A stretch of DNA of 64,000 bases, taken from NCBI GenBank assembly GCA_023376005.1, contig CM042145.1, positions 93,342,216-93,406,215 of the forward strand. Direction: 5' to 3'. This DNA comes from Doryteuthis pealeii (lineage: Eukaryota > Mollusca > Cephalopoda > Myopsida > Loliginidae). How positions within the stretch are numbered: position 1 is the first letter of the stretch; every line of letters starts with the position of its first letter. Shown piece by piece: positions 43,326 to 55,559 of the stretch. The notes beneath the pieces are model-generated. The model was not told the origin of the DNA and did not search any database. It was given only the letters and a program-made list of their open reading frames with translations. Made by a program: the position numbers and the translations under genes.

Positions 43326-43479
43326 TATAATTATAAAATAGAAGAGTTCGACTATTTTATATTATAAGGATTCTGCGATACAAACAACGCCTCTCTCTCT
43401 TGGAAATATCGTCACTAAACATTATTCATAATCTTAATCTATATATATTAATACTGGTGTTCCTTAATTCTACGACCGT

Positions 43480-43868
43480 TATCATCTAGCAACACACCCT
43501 AGTTTTAAAAAAGTGTCCGACCAAATCGTCCAAGATGAAATGCAAAAATGTAAATACTAACTATCTGGTGTTGCTTATCCGCCAAATTCTTATTTCTTAT
43601 GAGTCTCGTTACCTCAGCTAAATAATGAATCATTCGGGTTTTATTAGAAAGAAAGAAAGAAAGAAAGGGAAGGAAAAGGAAAAAAGAAAGAAAGAACGGG
43701 AGTAGGGTGAAGATAGAGAGAGGGGATGAGCGCACGGATCAATCAAGATTATTATACTTTTACATTTTGAACTATTTGGCTTAAATAAACATACAAAAAA
43801 CAAGTAAACATATCAAACGTTGTATTAATTAAATTATCATACAGTGGTATATCCACAGGTCCTGCTAG
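43480..43868 (+). mobile_element. HEL-H (Helitron-like) with (GAAA)n
   Basis: Mirror of 21351-21740; ends CCACAGGTCCTGCTAG at 43868. Confidence 0.45.
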
Positions 43869-43973
43869 TGTAAAATAATATGGTTAATTTCAGGACTGAT
43901 ACGAGTAATCGCATTTTTGTAATCGTAATTTTGGATCTACAGTTCTTGAACCGAAAACTTTTCATCACACTCA

Positions 43974-44024
<51 letters not shown>
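43974..44024. repeat. (TA)n microsatellite
   Basis: Mirror of 21180-21242, shorter. Confidence 0.9.
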
Positions 44025-44028
<4 letters not shown>

Positions 44029-44454
44029 AGTAAGAAAAACTTAACAAACCGTCATTTGGCTATTATGAATTTATTTCGACCAGAAATCAATATAAACCTA
44101 GTCTCATCAGATATCCTATTACATAAAGACTGAGAAAAACTAGAATAGAGAATTTTTTTTTTCTTTCTCTTTTATAAGAACAGTAAAAACTCATCTCTTC
44201 GAACACACCCACGTAAAACCATATATATGATGACAATAATAAAAGCAACAGAAAAGCAACCAAATACATTAAAAAATATATATTTATTATGTTTATTAAA
44301 TTTATTATACTTATTAAATATTATATTTTAGATATCGATGAACCCAAATAGAATTATTCCCTATATACCAGTCAGTTGGATACTTATACCTATAAATATA
44401 TATAGTAATATTTTTTGCATATTGAACTATCTGGCAGTAGCTCTTAGATAAAAA

Positions 44455-44694
44455 AAAAGTAAAGACATCGGGGTGGCCTAAAGTCGGTATCAGCCAGACA
44501 ACGAAGGAATCTATCCCCTTTTCACTAGTGCCAGGCAAAGGAGATTGTTCATGTATCTGAGATGGTGCGCCACACACTTTACCGCACAGATCCCTGTGCT
44601 ACTCATAAGCTGAGTTGGCGAGGGCCGGTATCTAACCAGGAACCTTGTGGTTCCTAGGGCTGACACTCTACCGACTGAGCTAAACTAGCCCCTT
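44455..44694 (-). mobile_element. SINE-A (tRNA-Lys-like)
   Basis: Mirror of 20527-20752 but without its ~30-bp deletion (CACAGATCCCTGTGCTACTC is retained), so the deletion is specific to the left copy. Confidence 0.9.
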
Positions 44695-44696
44695 AA

Positions 44697-44990
44697 AAAA
44701 TCATCATCATCATCATGACGCGCTGTTTGCACGGATATCCATGACAATCTCTCGCCAACCTTCCCTATCATTCATCGACTCTGGGAGCTCCTCCACGCAG
44801 CAGCCAGCATCCTTACATAGTTGGTCAATGTAGGTTCTGGCTGGGCGGCCCACATTAGCGTGCCCATGCGCTGGCTTCCACAGTAGTACGTCGCTTACGA
44901 GCTCATCCCTGCTTCTCCAGCAGTGTCCCGTATGCCTAGTCCGTCTTACTCGTATGGTTTGTGAGATGGGGGGGGGGCAAGTGGCCTGTA
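44697..44990 (-). pseudogene. RTE-clade LINE C-terminus, frameshifted
   Basis: Mirror of 20233-20520 with about six substitutions and indels, which break the frame seen in the left arm. The (TCA)n tail is at 44700-44717. Confidence 0.75.
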
Positions 44991-44999
44991 AAAATTAAA

Positions 45000-45034
45000 T
45001 TATCATACTGTGGTATATCCACAGGTCCTGCTAG
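45000..45034 (+). mobile_element. HEL-H 3' terminus
   Basis: ACTGTGGTATATCCACAGGT then CCTGCTAG. Confidence 0.6.
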
Positions 45035-45354
45035 TAATGATTAACAGGAACTTGGAGATATCGAACCCCCTTTTAAAGATTTGCGGAATCCATTGACCAG
45101 CGTTCGTCTGGTGATTGTTCAGGTAGAGAAGGGAATGAGAAGAATGCTTTAAAAGTTGATGCGAATCACTGAATACAAAGAAGCCTCAAACAAAGAGAGT
45201 AGAAATGAAACATGAATAAAAACAAAACAAAAAAAAAACGAGTTTCCTTTTAAAAAAAAACAAAAAAGTAAAAAGGGATTAAAACAAAAAAGCATTAAAA
45301 CAAAAAAAAAGCATTGAAACAAAAAAGCATTAAAACAAAAAAAAAAAACATTAA

Positions 45355-45545
45355 TGCTTGCTTCATGATTCGTGATGCGACGAGAAAGATGGACGTGAAA
45401 AACAATTGAAAGAGGATGGTGACAGATTGGACGCTGAAATCCAATAACTACGGTTGGAGTTGCACGCCACCGTGAAGAAGGTGAAATTGCAGCTCGATAA
45501 CTATGCAAAAAATAGCCTCTAAACAAAATGGCTGACAGATATAAA
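45355..45545 (+). promoter_or_regulatory. Conserved island (mirror)
   Basis: Counterpart of 19690-19890; AACAAAATGGCTGACAGATA at about 45520 with an ATG in good context. Confidence 0.3.
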
Positions 45546-46600
45546 ATAGAATACATTTTTTTCTTTTCTTTTTTTTCCTTTTTATTTCTTTTTTTTTTTT
45601 TTTTCTTTTCTTTCTTTTTTTTTTTTTTTGGGGGGCTTTTTGGCTGATGGGGCCTTTTGTCTTTCTTTTTTTTTAATTTCTTTATTTCTTTATTTCAATG
45701 CTGAGATATGAGAACAATAACAAAATAATAAGAGAAAAAATAGAGAATGAAGAGCGGGTCATTTTAAGAGCTCATGATTGAAGAAGAAGAAGAAGAAAGA
45801 AGAAAGAAGAAGAAGAAGAAGAAGAAGAAGAAGAAGAAGAAGAAGAAGAAGAAGAAGAAGAAGAAGAAGAAAGAAAGCGTTAAATAAAGAATGAAAACAT
45901 TAAATGAAGAAGAAGGGAGGAGAAAAAATTAAATGAAAGAAGGAAAGAAGAAGGTAAATATTAAATGAAGAAGAAAGAAAGAATGAAGAGGGGAAAATTT
46001 AATGAAGAAGAAGGAAGAAGAAAAAAGAAAACAAAAATGAAGAAACAGAAGAAAAAGAAGGAAAACTTTAAATGAAGAAGACGGAAAACAATAAATCATG
46101 AAGAAGAAGAAGAAGAAGAAGAAGAAGAAGAAGAAGAAGAAGAAGAAGAAGAAGAAGAAGAAGAAGAAGAAGAAGAAGAAGAAGAAAAAAAAAGAAAGAA
46201 AGCGTTAAATAAAGAATGAAAACATTGAATGAAGAAGAATGAATTAGAAAAAAATTAAATGAAGAAGGAAAGAAGAAGGTAAATATTAAATGAAGAAGGA
46301 AAGAAATAATGAAGAGGGAAAAATTTAAGAAGGAGAAGGAAAGAAGAAAAAAGAAAACAAAAAACAGAAGAAAAAGAAAGAAAAATTTAAATAAAGGAGA
46401 CGGAAAATAATAAATCATAAAGAAGAAGAAGAAGAAGAAGAAGAAGAAGAAGAAGAAGAAGAAGAAGAAGAAGAAGAAGAAGAAGAAGATCTTTGTTTTT
46501 TCAACATTTCTATTACTTTTTCTTTACCTTTTTCCTTTCTTACTTTTTTTTTTCATTTTTATTCTCCGTTTTCTTCTTTTTCTTTTTTTTTCTATTAAAA
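45545..46600. repeat. Homopurine tract with (GAA)n blocks
   Basis: Mirror of 18490-19690. (GAA)n blocks lie at about 45780-45870, 46100-46185 and 46421-46490; block lengths differ from the left arm. It begins with a T-rich and G-rich stretch at 45550-45670. Confidence 0.95.
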
Positions 46601-46855
46601 TAATAGAAATACAGCTATCGCCATCTTGACTTTCCGGCGTTCGTGACGGCCATAAACAAATTGAGGAGGCATGACGGAAAGAGAAGGGAGTTTCAAATTT
46701 ATTGAATTTTGCATGAATCGCACGGTGACTATTGCTCGTGATTGGTGGCTTTGAATGGGCGTGGCTTTCGTCACTAAAACAGGTGACAATTCGATGTCAC
46801 GACGTGTCACGTGATAAAGAATCATCTTATTCCGTCTTCGACAAAAATCATTCAA
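46595..46855 (-). promoter_or_regulatory. Promoter-like island (mirror)
   Basis: Identical by eye to 18235-18490 on the opposite strand, including E-box, CCACGCCC, CCAAT and AAGATGGCG. Confidence 0.4.
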
Positions 46856-46930
46856 ATTAGATTATTTAATCAATCAATGAACCAATAGAAATTTAGATCA
46901 GATGTTCCTCTGCACTGTGTCCATTAATCG

Positions 46931-46992
<62 letters not shown>

Positions 46993-47317
46993 GTAGTTAT
47001 TTAGAATTGGAGAATTGAAAAAAAATACTCGATTACGGGTGTAAGAGTTGTATTTATTTGTTATAGATTACAATACATTTAAGGAATGATTATCACCATT
47101 GGTTTCAAAGCAGCGTAGAGACCAGTTATCATCAGAACAACGCGCCTGTGAAAGAAAATACAGCCTGTCTATATTGGTTCTGACATTAAACGAATATGTG
47201 CTGCCTATATAGACTGTATGGTCTTTCACATGCACGTTGTCTTGATGATAATTGGCCAGTTTGCTGCATTGAAACCAATGGTAATAATCGACCCTTATAT
47301 ATATATATATAATCGAT

Positions 47318-47355
<38 letters not shown>

Positions 47356-47465
47356 CATAAATTCTTATAGTTGGTTCTGTTTTGTTCACTTGATTGATTT
47401 TTTAACCTGATCGCGCCACTTTTACTGTCTTTACAGTGAAAAAGTCTGCTCCAATAGCAGTATGC

Positions 47466-47800
47466 ACCAACGAAGTCTCCCGATTTCACTGGTCGGAAGG
47501 AGTGTCAGGAGTAGAAAATCATCGGAAGCTTTTAGCACAATACTGTGAGAGTGCAATACTGCGTAGAAGTGTGTATGATTGAATACAGAAGTTTAAAAGT
47601 GGCCGGATAAGCATAGCGCACGCAAAGGGAGTGGGACACCCGTCAATATCCACCACTGATGAGAAGATCAACAGATGGTATTGGTGAAACGGCGAGTTAT
47701 CATCGATGAGGTAGCTTGTTCTATGCAGATTAGTCTATCAAAGCATCCACGATGAACTCGGTTAGAATCAAACTCACAATATCTTAGCCAAGTTCGTTAT
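47466..47800 (+). pseudogene. Mariner transposase N-terminal fossil
   Basis: Reading frames show RFHWSEGVSGVENHRKLLAQ, YCESAILRRSVYD-stop-IQKF, SGRISIAHAKGVGHPSIST, then after a shift RVIIDEVACSMQIS and IHDELG. These match the paired helix-turn-helix DNA-binding region and linker of mariner transposases (GVS..E.H..L...Y..., W...F..GR, R.TIDEVA..L.IS, IHDELG). Stops and frameshifts make it dead; the catalytic domain is absent. Confidence 0.75.
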
Positions 47801-47841
47801 TACATCACATCACGCCAGGCGTCCAAAAACTAAACGAGGTA

Positions 47842-48118
47842 GGCTAATAGTTATAGTCGTAGAAAATGGTCCCGGCGAACCGAGTTCAAATCCTGGACAA
47901 GGCTGTTTGAATTTCACATAGCACTAATACCCTTGGGAAAGGTACGAATTTAACTATTCTCCATCCAGCTATGGGTAAAATAGTAGGACAGGCTGGATTC
48001 TTTAACCTTTGTATAGTAACCAGTCTGAGAAAACTCTTAAATCAAAACCAGCTGTACTCCGCTTTAAAAAAAATGACCTTGTGTCACATCCTGTCTGTGG
48101 TAGAGGGTTAGGTAAATC
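47842..48118 (+). mobile_element. SINE-B (tRNA-Gln-like)
   Basis: B-box CGAGTTCAAATCCTGGAC, CAGCTATGGGTAAAATAGTA and tail GGTAGAGGGTTAGGTAAAT. Confidence 0.8.
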
Positions 48119-48119
48119 C

Positions 48120-49015
48120 ACACTGAGTATTGAACTCAGTAATATTGATGAGGGAACTAGTTTGCTAACCATTACACTACAACGCTTATTTCGAATCCTG
48201 TCCGTGGGCGGGGGGGGGGGGTAAGTGAATATTGTGTGGACACAGACGTGAAATGGTTTATCACATAAGCGAATGCAGCAAACTAGAACAAAAGGAGTAC
48301 AGGACTGGGTGGGAAAGGGGATCAACCTTGAATTGTAAGATATAAAAAATTTATAATATATTAATATTTTGAAGGCCAATACAATGCGTATGAAAAATAA
48401 AAACAAAAAGATGTTATTTTTGTCTTATCGATTTCAAAGCATGAACTTCATCATCAGAGTTTCTTTTCAGAAATGGACGTGCTTATGTTTTTATTTGTGT
48501 GGTTATAATTTCTCTTCTTATTTCCTTTTCTTTTCATTTTTTTTTCTCTTTCATCTTCTCCTCATTTATGAATGAAATGGGCGAATAACTGTAATTTTTT
48601 ATTTCTCTCATTTTTTTTAAAATGTTTGTTGAGAACAAATGTTCTAATATTGTCTGTCATCCGGTGAAATGTTCCAATGTTTTTATTAAAAAAAAAAATA
48701 AATAAAAACCGTCAATAGAAAAATTTATATACATAGCTTTTGTTACGCTTTCCCTTTTCTTTTCTTTTTCCTTTCTCCCTCTTTTTCTTTTTTTTGTGTT
48801 TTTTTTTGTGTTTTTCTTTTTTTTCCTTTGTTCTCTAATTTAATTTTTTTTTCTTAGTAAATAAGTAAATAAAAGATTATCTTAAATTATGTATTAGTAT
48901 TGATAGAAAAATTTTAAGAAAATATCTTTTGTGAGTACTTTTCTCTTTTTTTCTTTTAAACTTTAAATAGATTAGATATTATATTAATTATATATTAAAA
49001 TATTATAAAATAATT
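48120..49015. other. Gene-free, T-rich stretch
   Basis: G-run at 48208-48223, many T-runs, no supportable frame. ACCGTCAATAGAAAAATTTA near 48708 resembles the fold-back end at 4559. Confidence 0.45.
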
Positions 49016-49316
49016 ACATATTAGGATTGATGCAAAATTTGAACATACAAACAAATGGTATAAGCACAAACGAGAATCCGTCGCAGAAAATGAGACACAA
49101 AATCCTCTGGGATTTTAAGATACAAACGAATCACCTCATCCCGGACAGAAGACCGGACCTAAATAAAGAAAAAAGAACTTGTTATTTAGTGGATTTTGTC
49201 ATCCTAGCGAACAACAGAGAGAAATTGGGAAAAAAATGAAGGGATAAACAAATACTTGGACCTTGCAAGAAAACTTTTTTTTAAATGTTGCACATTGTGT
49301 TCGGTGCCCTCAGAAC

Positions 49317-50130
49317 TGTTATATACCCCAAACATGATTTGGGTATATAATGAAGGAGAAAGACAGAGAGTTGGATTAGAGATGATAGAGATGACAGTGA
49401 GGATAGATGGTCTTTCTTACTTTACATTCTGCTTCTACCTCGACCGACATCTTATCTTCTTTTAAGGGTTGGTCTTCTTCTTTGATTCTGGGCAGGACAT
49501 TGTTCTTAATATTCATGTTGTATATTGTACGAGCGGAAGTGGGATTTTTCCGTTTGGATCGAAACAAAGAAAAGACGACAAAAAATGACAAAGGACTTTT
49601 TCCGGGTAAAGTGAACAAAGAAGAATGGGTAACAATAAGTTCGGAAATAGATTTGTCCGCTGATAAGCATAACAAAAGAAAACGCGTAGGCGTTTGATAT
49701 ATATAAAAGGAAGTCAGCCAGAGGTCAGACAGACAGAACACTCGGGACAGAGAACAAGTGTCAACCACTCCCGGTCACAGCCGACGGCTGTGAGCCGTCA
49801 CGTAGCCACCTTCCACCTCACCATCGCCAGTCATCCTAACAGTATTAGTAGTCATCGTCAACCCTTGGGCATTCCTATTGTCAAGCTCGCCACCCACCAG
49901 CCGAGAAAGAGAAATAAATACAAAGTTCCTACCATACTCATGTGTTGTGATTTCATTAAGCGACTACTACATATATCGTCAAGTTGTTAGTGACGATACC
50001 CGCAACGACTACGCTACGTATACAGATACACGAAGTACGGCCGTGAATTTGAAGCCGCTATATAGCATTCACTTAACAACAGCAAGATTTCGGGAAAAAG
50101 AATACGACAAAGTTAGGAATTTTTTTTTTT
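49317..50130 (+). mobile_element. LTR-like segment with TATA promoter
   Basis: A TATA box TATATATAAAAGG at about 49697, a CAGACAGACAGAACACTCGG start-like region, and AAATAAATACAAAG (polyadenylation-type) at about 49910, then GTTAGTGACGATACCCGCAA, a phrase resembling the sequence just after a Gypsy-type 5' LTR. On the reverse strand, 49376-49500 holds the MSVEVEAECKVRKT paralogue of 17608. Retroelement debris; orientation and class uncertain. Confidence 0.35.
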
Positions 50131-50249
50131 TTAAGAAAAAACGTCGGAAGTAAAAAGAGTAATAAATAACAATAAAAACAACAACGATGGGAAGTTGCTT
50201 TATACTCCCCTTTTACTCGGGTGCACATAATGGGAGAGAGTCATCTCGG

Positions 50250-50760
50250 GTATATAATGGGGAGATGGACAGTTAGATATATTAGATGAAAGAGATGATA
50301 ACTGGTCTTTCTTACTTTACATTCTGCGTCTACCTCGGCCGCCATTTTATCTGGGTGATCTGTTGGGCTTCTTTTAAGAATTGGTGTTCTTCTTTCTTCG
50401 TGTCTGGAAGATCGTTGTTCTTTTATATTTAATTAACAACAAGACTTGGTGTTCTTAACAATAAAGCTTTATTTCCCCAGCCCATGATTCCGCCGCGGGT
50501 GAGATGGATCCAGGGAGCTAACAACAACGTCTACACTCCTTGAAAGCCGGGTCGAATCTGCTAACTAAAACTAAAACCTATTCCCACGCGTCTGTAATGG
50601 CGCGTTTTCAAGGGTCAAATCAAAAGGTCACTAACTGTCCATACCCGACTAGTAACTTTTCATAGGACTCCGTTTCTTTTAAATCAATGGACCATAATTC
50701 AAAATTCTGACTACAGGTACGTTCATAAATTATGAATACTTATAAATTATGTAACAGAAC
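50250..50760 (-). mobile_element. Retroelement unit (mirror of 17215-17700)
   Basis: Same polyadenylation-signal region and ATG-started MAAEVDAECK frame on the reverse strand (about 50330). 50250-50410 is also a diverged direct repeat of 49335-49510. Confidence 0.35.
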
Positions 50761-51054
50761 GTTCCCCAAGGTTTTGAAGGAATTGGAGATCAAGACTGAA
50801 GGAATTGGAAATCAGAGGGAGAATCAAAGCCATACAGACCACAGCATTGTTAAGATCGGATAGAATACTCAGAAACATCCAAGAAACGTGAGGAGACTTG
50901 CTGTCGCTCAGCCCCCAGTGAAAGACCACCGGCTGGTATGAAAAACTCACAAAGAATAAAAACATCTGAAGAATTGGAGAAAAAGAAAACTGTAAGTTTC
51001 TGGGAATATTGGAATAGAACACCATCAAACTGAGATGAAAGAAGAAATAGAAGA

Positions 51055-51262
51055 GTATCTCTCAGTCGGTAAAGCATCCACCTCGGAGTCAACTAGTGCA
51101 CGAGTAGTACAGCTTGAATCTGTGCGATACAGTTGGGAGCTGATGGTAGGTGTGGTGCCCCACCTCTGACGCAAAAAAATCTCCCTAGTCTAGCGTTTGT
51201 GAAAAGGGGATAGACTCGCTGGCTGTCCAGCTGATACCGACAACAGGGCAACTTCGCAGACG
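51055..51262 (+). mobile_element. SINE-A copy, diverged
   Basis: Mirror of 16693-16905; directly continuous with GACGCGGAGTC where the left arm has its LINE fragment. Confidence 0.8.
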
Positions 51263-51361
51263 TTATTAAGGTTGACTCCGCGTCCCAAGGAATCCAAAAC
51301 TGGGGCCTAATCCCTTGATGTAGTTTTATTGTCATATCCAGGACACCCCTTTATTTAGCTA

Positions 51362-51661
51362 CTAGAAGTGGCTACCCAGTGTCACCTTGGTAGTGGGGGG
51401 AGTGGAAATATTTGGTGTATTGATTTGTTTACTTTTGAGATTTACGAATGCTGGACTTTTTTAAGTGGAATTTCAATGCTATTTCTATGTATATTTTAAT
51501 TTTTAAATATCTTCGAATATAAATAAATTCTTCATAATATTTGCACAAAAAGCAAGAAGTGGTAATTTACTTTGTCATTGATAATAATTGTTTTATTTTC
51601 GTAGTTTCATCCGGACATACATACATGCATACACACCAACTGCCCTTTATATATGTATAGA
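51362..51661 (-). mobile_element. HEL-P, 300 bp
   Basis: Mirror of 15840-16139. Confidence 0.8.
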
Positions 51662-51679
51662 TTATTTATGTCCGTTTCT

Positions 51680-51788
51680 TAGTTCGATACCGGCTTTCGC
51701 CAGCCCAGCGCATGAGTAGCACAGCTTGGATCTGTCGGCTGATATCGACAATAGGCCACTCCGCCTACTTTAGTTTGACTTTACTTTA
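51680..51788 (+). mobile_element. SINE-A, internally deleted
   Basis: Mirror of 15716-15819. Confidence 0.75.
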
Positions 51789-51881
51789 AAAGAACAAGAA
51801 AACTCCTCGAAACTCTCGAGCGGAAATCTCACCAAAGGAATAAACACATTTAGAAGTGTTTTTTCTGCTAATTTAGCTATA

Positions 51882-52512
51882 TCTTCTTCTTACTATAATG
51901 GAGATTGTGGGTTTGTCTGTCTGTAACCGAAACTATATCACTATACAAGTCACAATTCCTTTTGTTATTTACATCACATTCTCCATGATTTTATTTTTAT
52001 TTAAACCTCAATTATTAATAAAAATTGTTTTACATCATTAAGACTGTTGACCATATCTACAAACTATTAACATGCAATTGTATTTATATATACAACAAAA
52101 TAGCGGTTTACAGTGTGAATTGGAAGACTAATTTGCATATTGATCTTAAAAATTTGATTTTAATAAATATATGCTTAGTATTATTGATTTCTAATTGTTT
52201 GGTTTTATCTTATTGAATATGAGCAAAAATATTGGGATAAATCTTAAAAGAAATCAATTAACAAGAAGAAATAACTGTAAATTTATTCCTTACTTCCTAT
52301 TTTAACTAAAGAGTTAAATTAGGAAAATTTACCAATGATAGATGGTAGAAGAGTTAGTTTCGAAGTTGTTCTATTTTTCAATCATACCCCCTCTGTTCCA
52401 AATCTTTTTATCTGCATACTTATTCAGTTTTATTAGCCTTTCTGATTTAATATGATATTTTATTATATTAAAACTTAAATACTTGCACCCGGAGGTTGCA
52501 TATATTTGCTAG
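51882..52512 (+). mobile_element. HEL-D insertion (right arm only)
   Basis: It starts TCTTCTTCTTACTATAATGG and ends GCACCCGGAGGTTGC, ATATATTTG, CTAG. The left arm has the empty site at 15615/15616: AGCTATA joined to TGTTTATAAC. The insertion lies between A and T, with no target duplication, as expected for a Helitron. Confidence 0.85.
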
Positions 52513-53084
52513 CGTTTATAACATTTGTATTAATTAACGAATGCCTTACTACTTCGTTTCGTTAGAATTAAACTTGGTTAATTAGAATAATATTAATTAT
52601 ACGTTCCTTTGGTTCATATAATGATGGCTTTCCTCCTTGTAAAAAAAAAGAGAGATAACTTCTGTTCTTAACAGTGACCTTCTCGGCGTAGATTTGTTTC
52701 TTTTTCTTTTTTTTAATCTTTTTTTTTTTTCTAATAATTCTGAATTTATTTTCTATTTTCTATTAGAACATCTTGATTTTAAGAATTTAACATATTTTAT
52801 CGAATGAAACCGAACCGAACAACAATATTCAGAACATAAATTGTAATTTAATAATGTCATGTCTCGCTATTGTCTTGTTTCCATTCTATTTACAGATGAC
52901 AGGCAACTATAAAATCATGCATGATACGGATAATGAGATATGTTTCAATAGAGATATATTTCCCTGTCGCTTGTCAGTACAAGAGAAAAATCATCAAGTC
53001 GAGTTATTTATCTTAAGCGAACATAAAGAATAGTTAAATAAAGGGATGTCCTGTATATGATACTCAACTGTATCTGGTTGGATG

Positions 53085-54112
53085 GTTGGATTTTACGGCA
53101 TGTCAACCCTTGTTGGGTCATTTTATGCCGAAGACGTTTTTGTTTTATTCATTCTTAATGAGTACTCAATTTTTTTCATTTGATTTGATTTTGTTCTTGT
53201 TTTACGGCATATCAACCTCAATGGGTCATTTAATGCCGACTACGTTTTTAAAATGAATTGGTGATAATATTTAATTTTCTAAAGGTTTTTTTTTTACGTA
53301 TTTTTGTGAATGAAACTTTTAGATGATTTTTTTTTAACATATATTTTTGTGTTTTCATTTTTTTTTGAAGATTTTTAGATTTTGTTATAGATGTGTGCTT
53401 CCTTTATGTATCCAAGTAGTTTTTCTGGGTTTATTTGGTAGAATATCAGTTTTAGATTTGTTGTTTGGTAGTATTTTTTCGTATTTGTTTTAGGTTGTTA
53501 CATTCTGTTAATATGTGTTTGATTGTGTAGGGTTTTTGGCATGGTATGCAATATGGGGCTGCTTCTTTTTTGAGGAGGTATAAATTGGTAATGTATGAGT
53601 GTCCTATTCTTAGTCTGGATAATATTACTTCTTCTTTTCTGGATATTTTGGTTTGATTTATTTGAAGTTTTCCTATTTGTGGCATTATTTCATGTAGTTT
53701 GTTGTTTTGGAAGTTATTCCAATAATTTTGCCATTTTTGTTTTGTGTATATGTTTATGGTTCTTTTTAAGTCTGTAAAAGGTATTTTAAAGTGTGTATCA
53801 AATGGGTTGTTTTTAGCTGTTTTTACTGCTGAGTCGTTTCCTTGGATTCCGATGTGACTTGGTATCCAGCAAAGTATAATTTCTTTTTGGTTACTATTAT
53901 TGAATTTGGTGAGTAGTTTAGCTATTAATGGGTTATTTATTTTTTTGTTCATGATTGCTACTATAGCAGATTGGGAGTCAGAAAATACTATGTGTTTTGA
54001 GTTCTTGCTTTTGGTAATTAAGTCAAGTGCCAGGTCTATTGTATAAATCTCTGTGTTAAACATTGAGGTTTCTTTAGGAAGATGTCTTTTTTCAAACACA
54101 TTTGTTTCTTTT
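53085..54112 (-). pseudogene. I-superfamily LINE RNase H/zinc-knuckle end (right arm)
   Basis: Reverse-strand frame 54099-53452, 215 codons, longer than the left copy because the shift near the DLI motif is absent: NTEIYTIDLALDLITKSKNS, HIVFSDSQSA, WIPSHIGIQGND, then CIPCQKPYTIKHILTEC. Relative to the left arm, three codons (E-I-A before the last catalytic Asp) are deleted in frame. The CxxC...HxxxxC knuckle is intact. Still only a 3' fragment; the hairpin tail is at 53206-53245 with a second tail at 53085-53125. Confidence 0.85.
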
Positions 54113-54115
54113 TAA

Positions 54116-54600
54116 CTCATAGATGGGACCCTAAAAGGTCAAACTCCCAGGTCTACTTTGACCCGGAGGTTCAAAGTGGATCTGGGAGTAATGCTGATAA
54201 AATGGGTGCTCCACATTCTCCAGACCTCCAGAACTGGAACCTCACCATTAGAGTTTAACGTCATTCCCAGGACATGAAGACCCTCAGACACCGCCTTCTA
54301 TCACATATATGATAAACAAAAGGCTGGGTGTTGCCATAAGGACAATAGAGTTGGGACAATCATATAGGTGCTACGGCTTGATGTGACCAGCCAATTGATC
54401 GGAAGGGGTCTCACCGACCGCCCGTCTAACCTAAGTAAGGACCAAAGTGGAGTGTTGCATGTTATGGACTACTCAGCCACCAGGGTTCTATCCTTAAGCA
54501 TCACGGGTCGCCACCCACGACCAACAGATACCACCACTAGGGGAGTCTTACTCCTCTGCAGAGTTGCATTCATTGTATTCTAACGCCCCACCGTCAGGGC
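54116..54600 (-). mobile_element. R-family body (mirror)
   Basis: Mirror of 13520-14030. Confidence 0.65.
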
Positions 54601-54639
54601 AGGGTTTTTATTAGTAGCAAAAATATGTCTTTCAATAAA

Positions 54640-54960
54640 GGGAAACACATTTGATTTAAAAATAATGAAATCCTTATTGTTCATGTCCTGAGTATGACGT
54701 TAAACTCTAACTTATGGTGAGGTTCCAGTTCTAGTGGTCTGGGGAATGTGGAACACCCCTTCATCACCATTGCCCCCAAGTCCACTTTAACCCAGAGTGG
54801 TAGTACCTGTTAGGGTTCCATCTATGGGTTAAATAGAAAAATGTGTTTATAAAAAATTGAGTATCCATTAAGAATTAATTTATTTCAAATCTTTGTTGTC
54901 ATTAAATGACCCACTGAGGTTGATATGCCGTAAAACAAAACAAAACAAACTAATAAAAAA
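54640..54960 (+). mobile_element. R-family, 5'-truncated
   Basis: Mirror of 13165-13440, ending GTTGATATGCCGTAAAACAA. Confidence 0.8.
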
Positions 54961-55049
54961 CATTTCATTCTATTTATAATCATTAGTGTTAGATAGGTGT
55001 ACTTACAATCATGTAATGGTTATCAAATAGGAATATTTACTTTAAACCT

Positions 55050-55515
55050 TTGGGAGACAGGAGACCAGCTTTAAGGAAGTCATTGTGTTCCGATAACGCA
55101 TTGGTCACACAAGACGAACGCACTCCTACATACTCAAACAAGAACAACAACCACAGTGTGAAACATATCAAACACCTTTGACTGTTAAACACCTATTTAT
55201 GGAATGCAGGTTTTTTGCTCACATCAGAAACCGTTATTTTAATGAAAATAATATGAAAGATTTATTTGAAAATGTCAACATTGACGACATTCTGTCCTTT
55301 TTTAAGGAAATAAAATTATACCATAGAATATAGACATGAACTTAATCAATACCATACAACATGATCCCTAATGGTGCTAATACACTGTTAAAACCAATTA
55401 CTACAAAAGTATAAATGTAAATACACAACATATATTACTTCCTAACCGTTAGGCATGGCATAACCCCAGACGGGTTGATATGCCGTTAAAATCAATCGAC
55501 CAACCAATAACCATA
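55050..55515 (+). pseudogene. LINE-2 ORF2 C-terminus and 3' tail
   Basis: Readable frame: RIGHTRRTHSYILKQEQQPQ, C-ETYQTPLTVKHLFMEC, FFAHIRNRYFNENNMKDLF, NIDDILSFFKEIKLYHRI and stop at about 55333. An upstream stop falls where Leu is expected before RIGH. This is the region following RNase H in I-superfamily LINEs. The 3' tail at 55450-55500 has the GGCAT...ATGCCG hairpin (GACGGGTTGATATGCCG). Confidence 0.75.
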
Positions 55516-55559
55516 ACACTAAAATAGGACGGCCTCCTTTTAGTATAATCAATAAATTG

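Larger units (their letters stand above)
47360..50250. other. ~2.9 kb present only in the right arm
   Basis: Left-arm sequence passes from 17700 to 17741 where this block sits. It holds a mariner transposase fossil, SINE-B, AT-rich and T-rich stretches and an LTR-like segment. No single pair of insertion boundaries is visible, so it may be nested insertions here or a deletion in the left arm. Confidence 0.75.
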
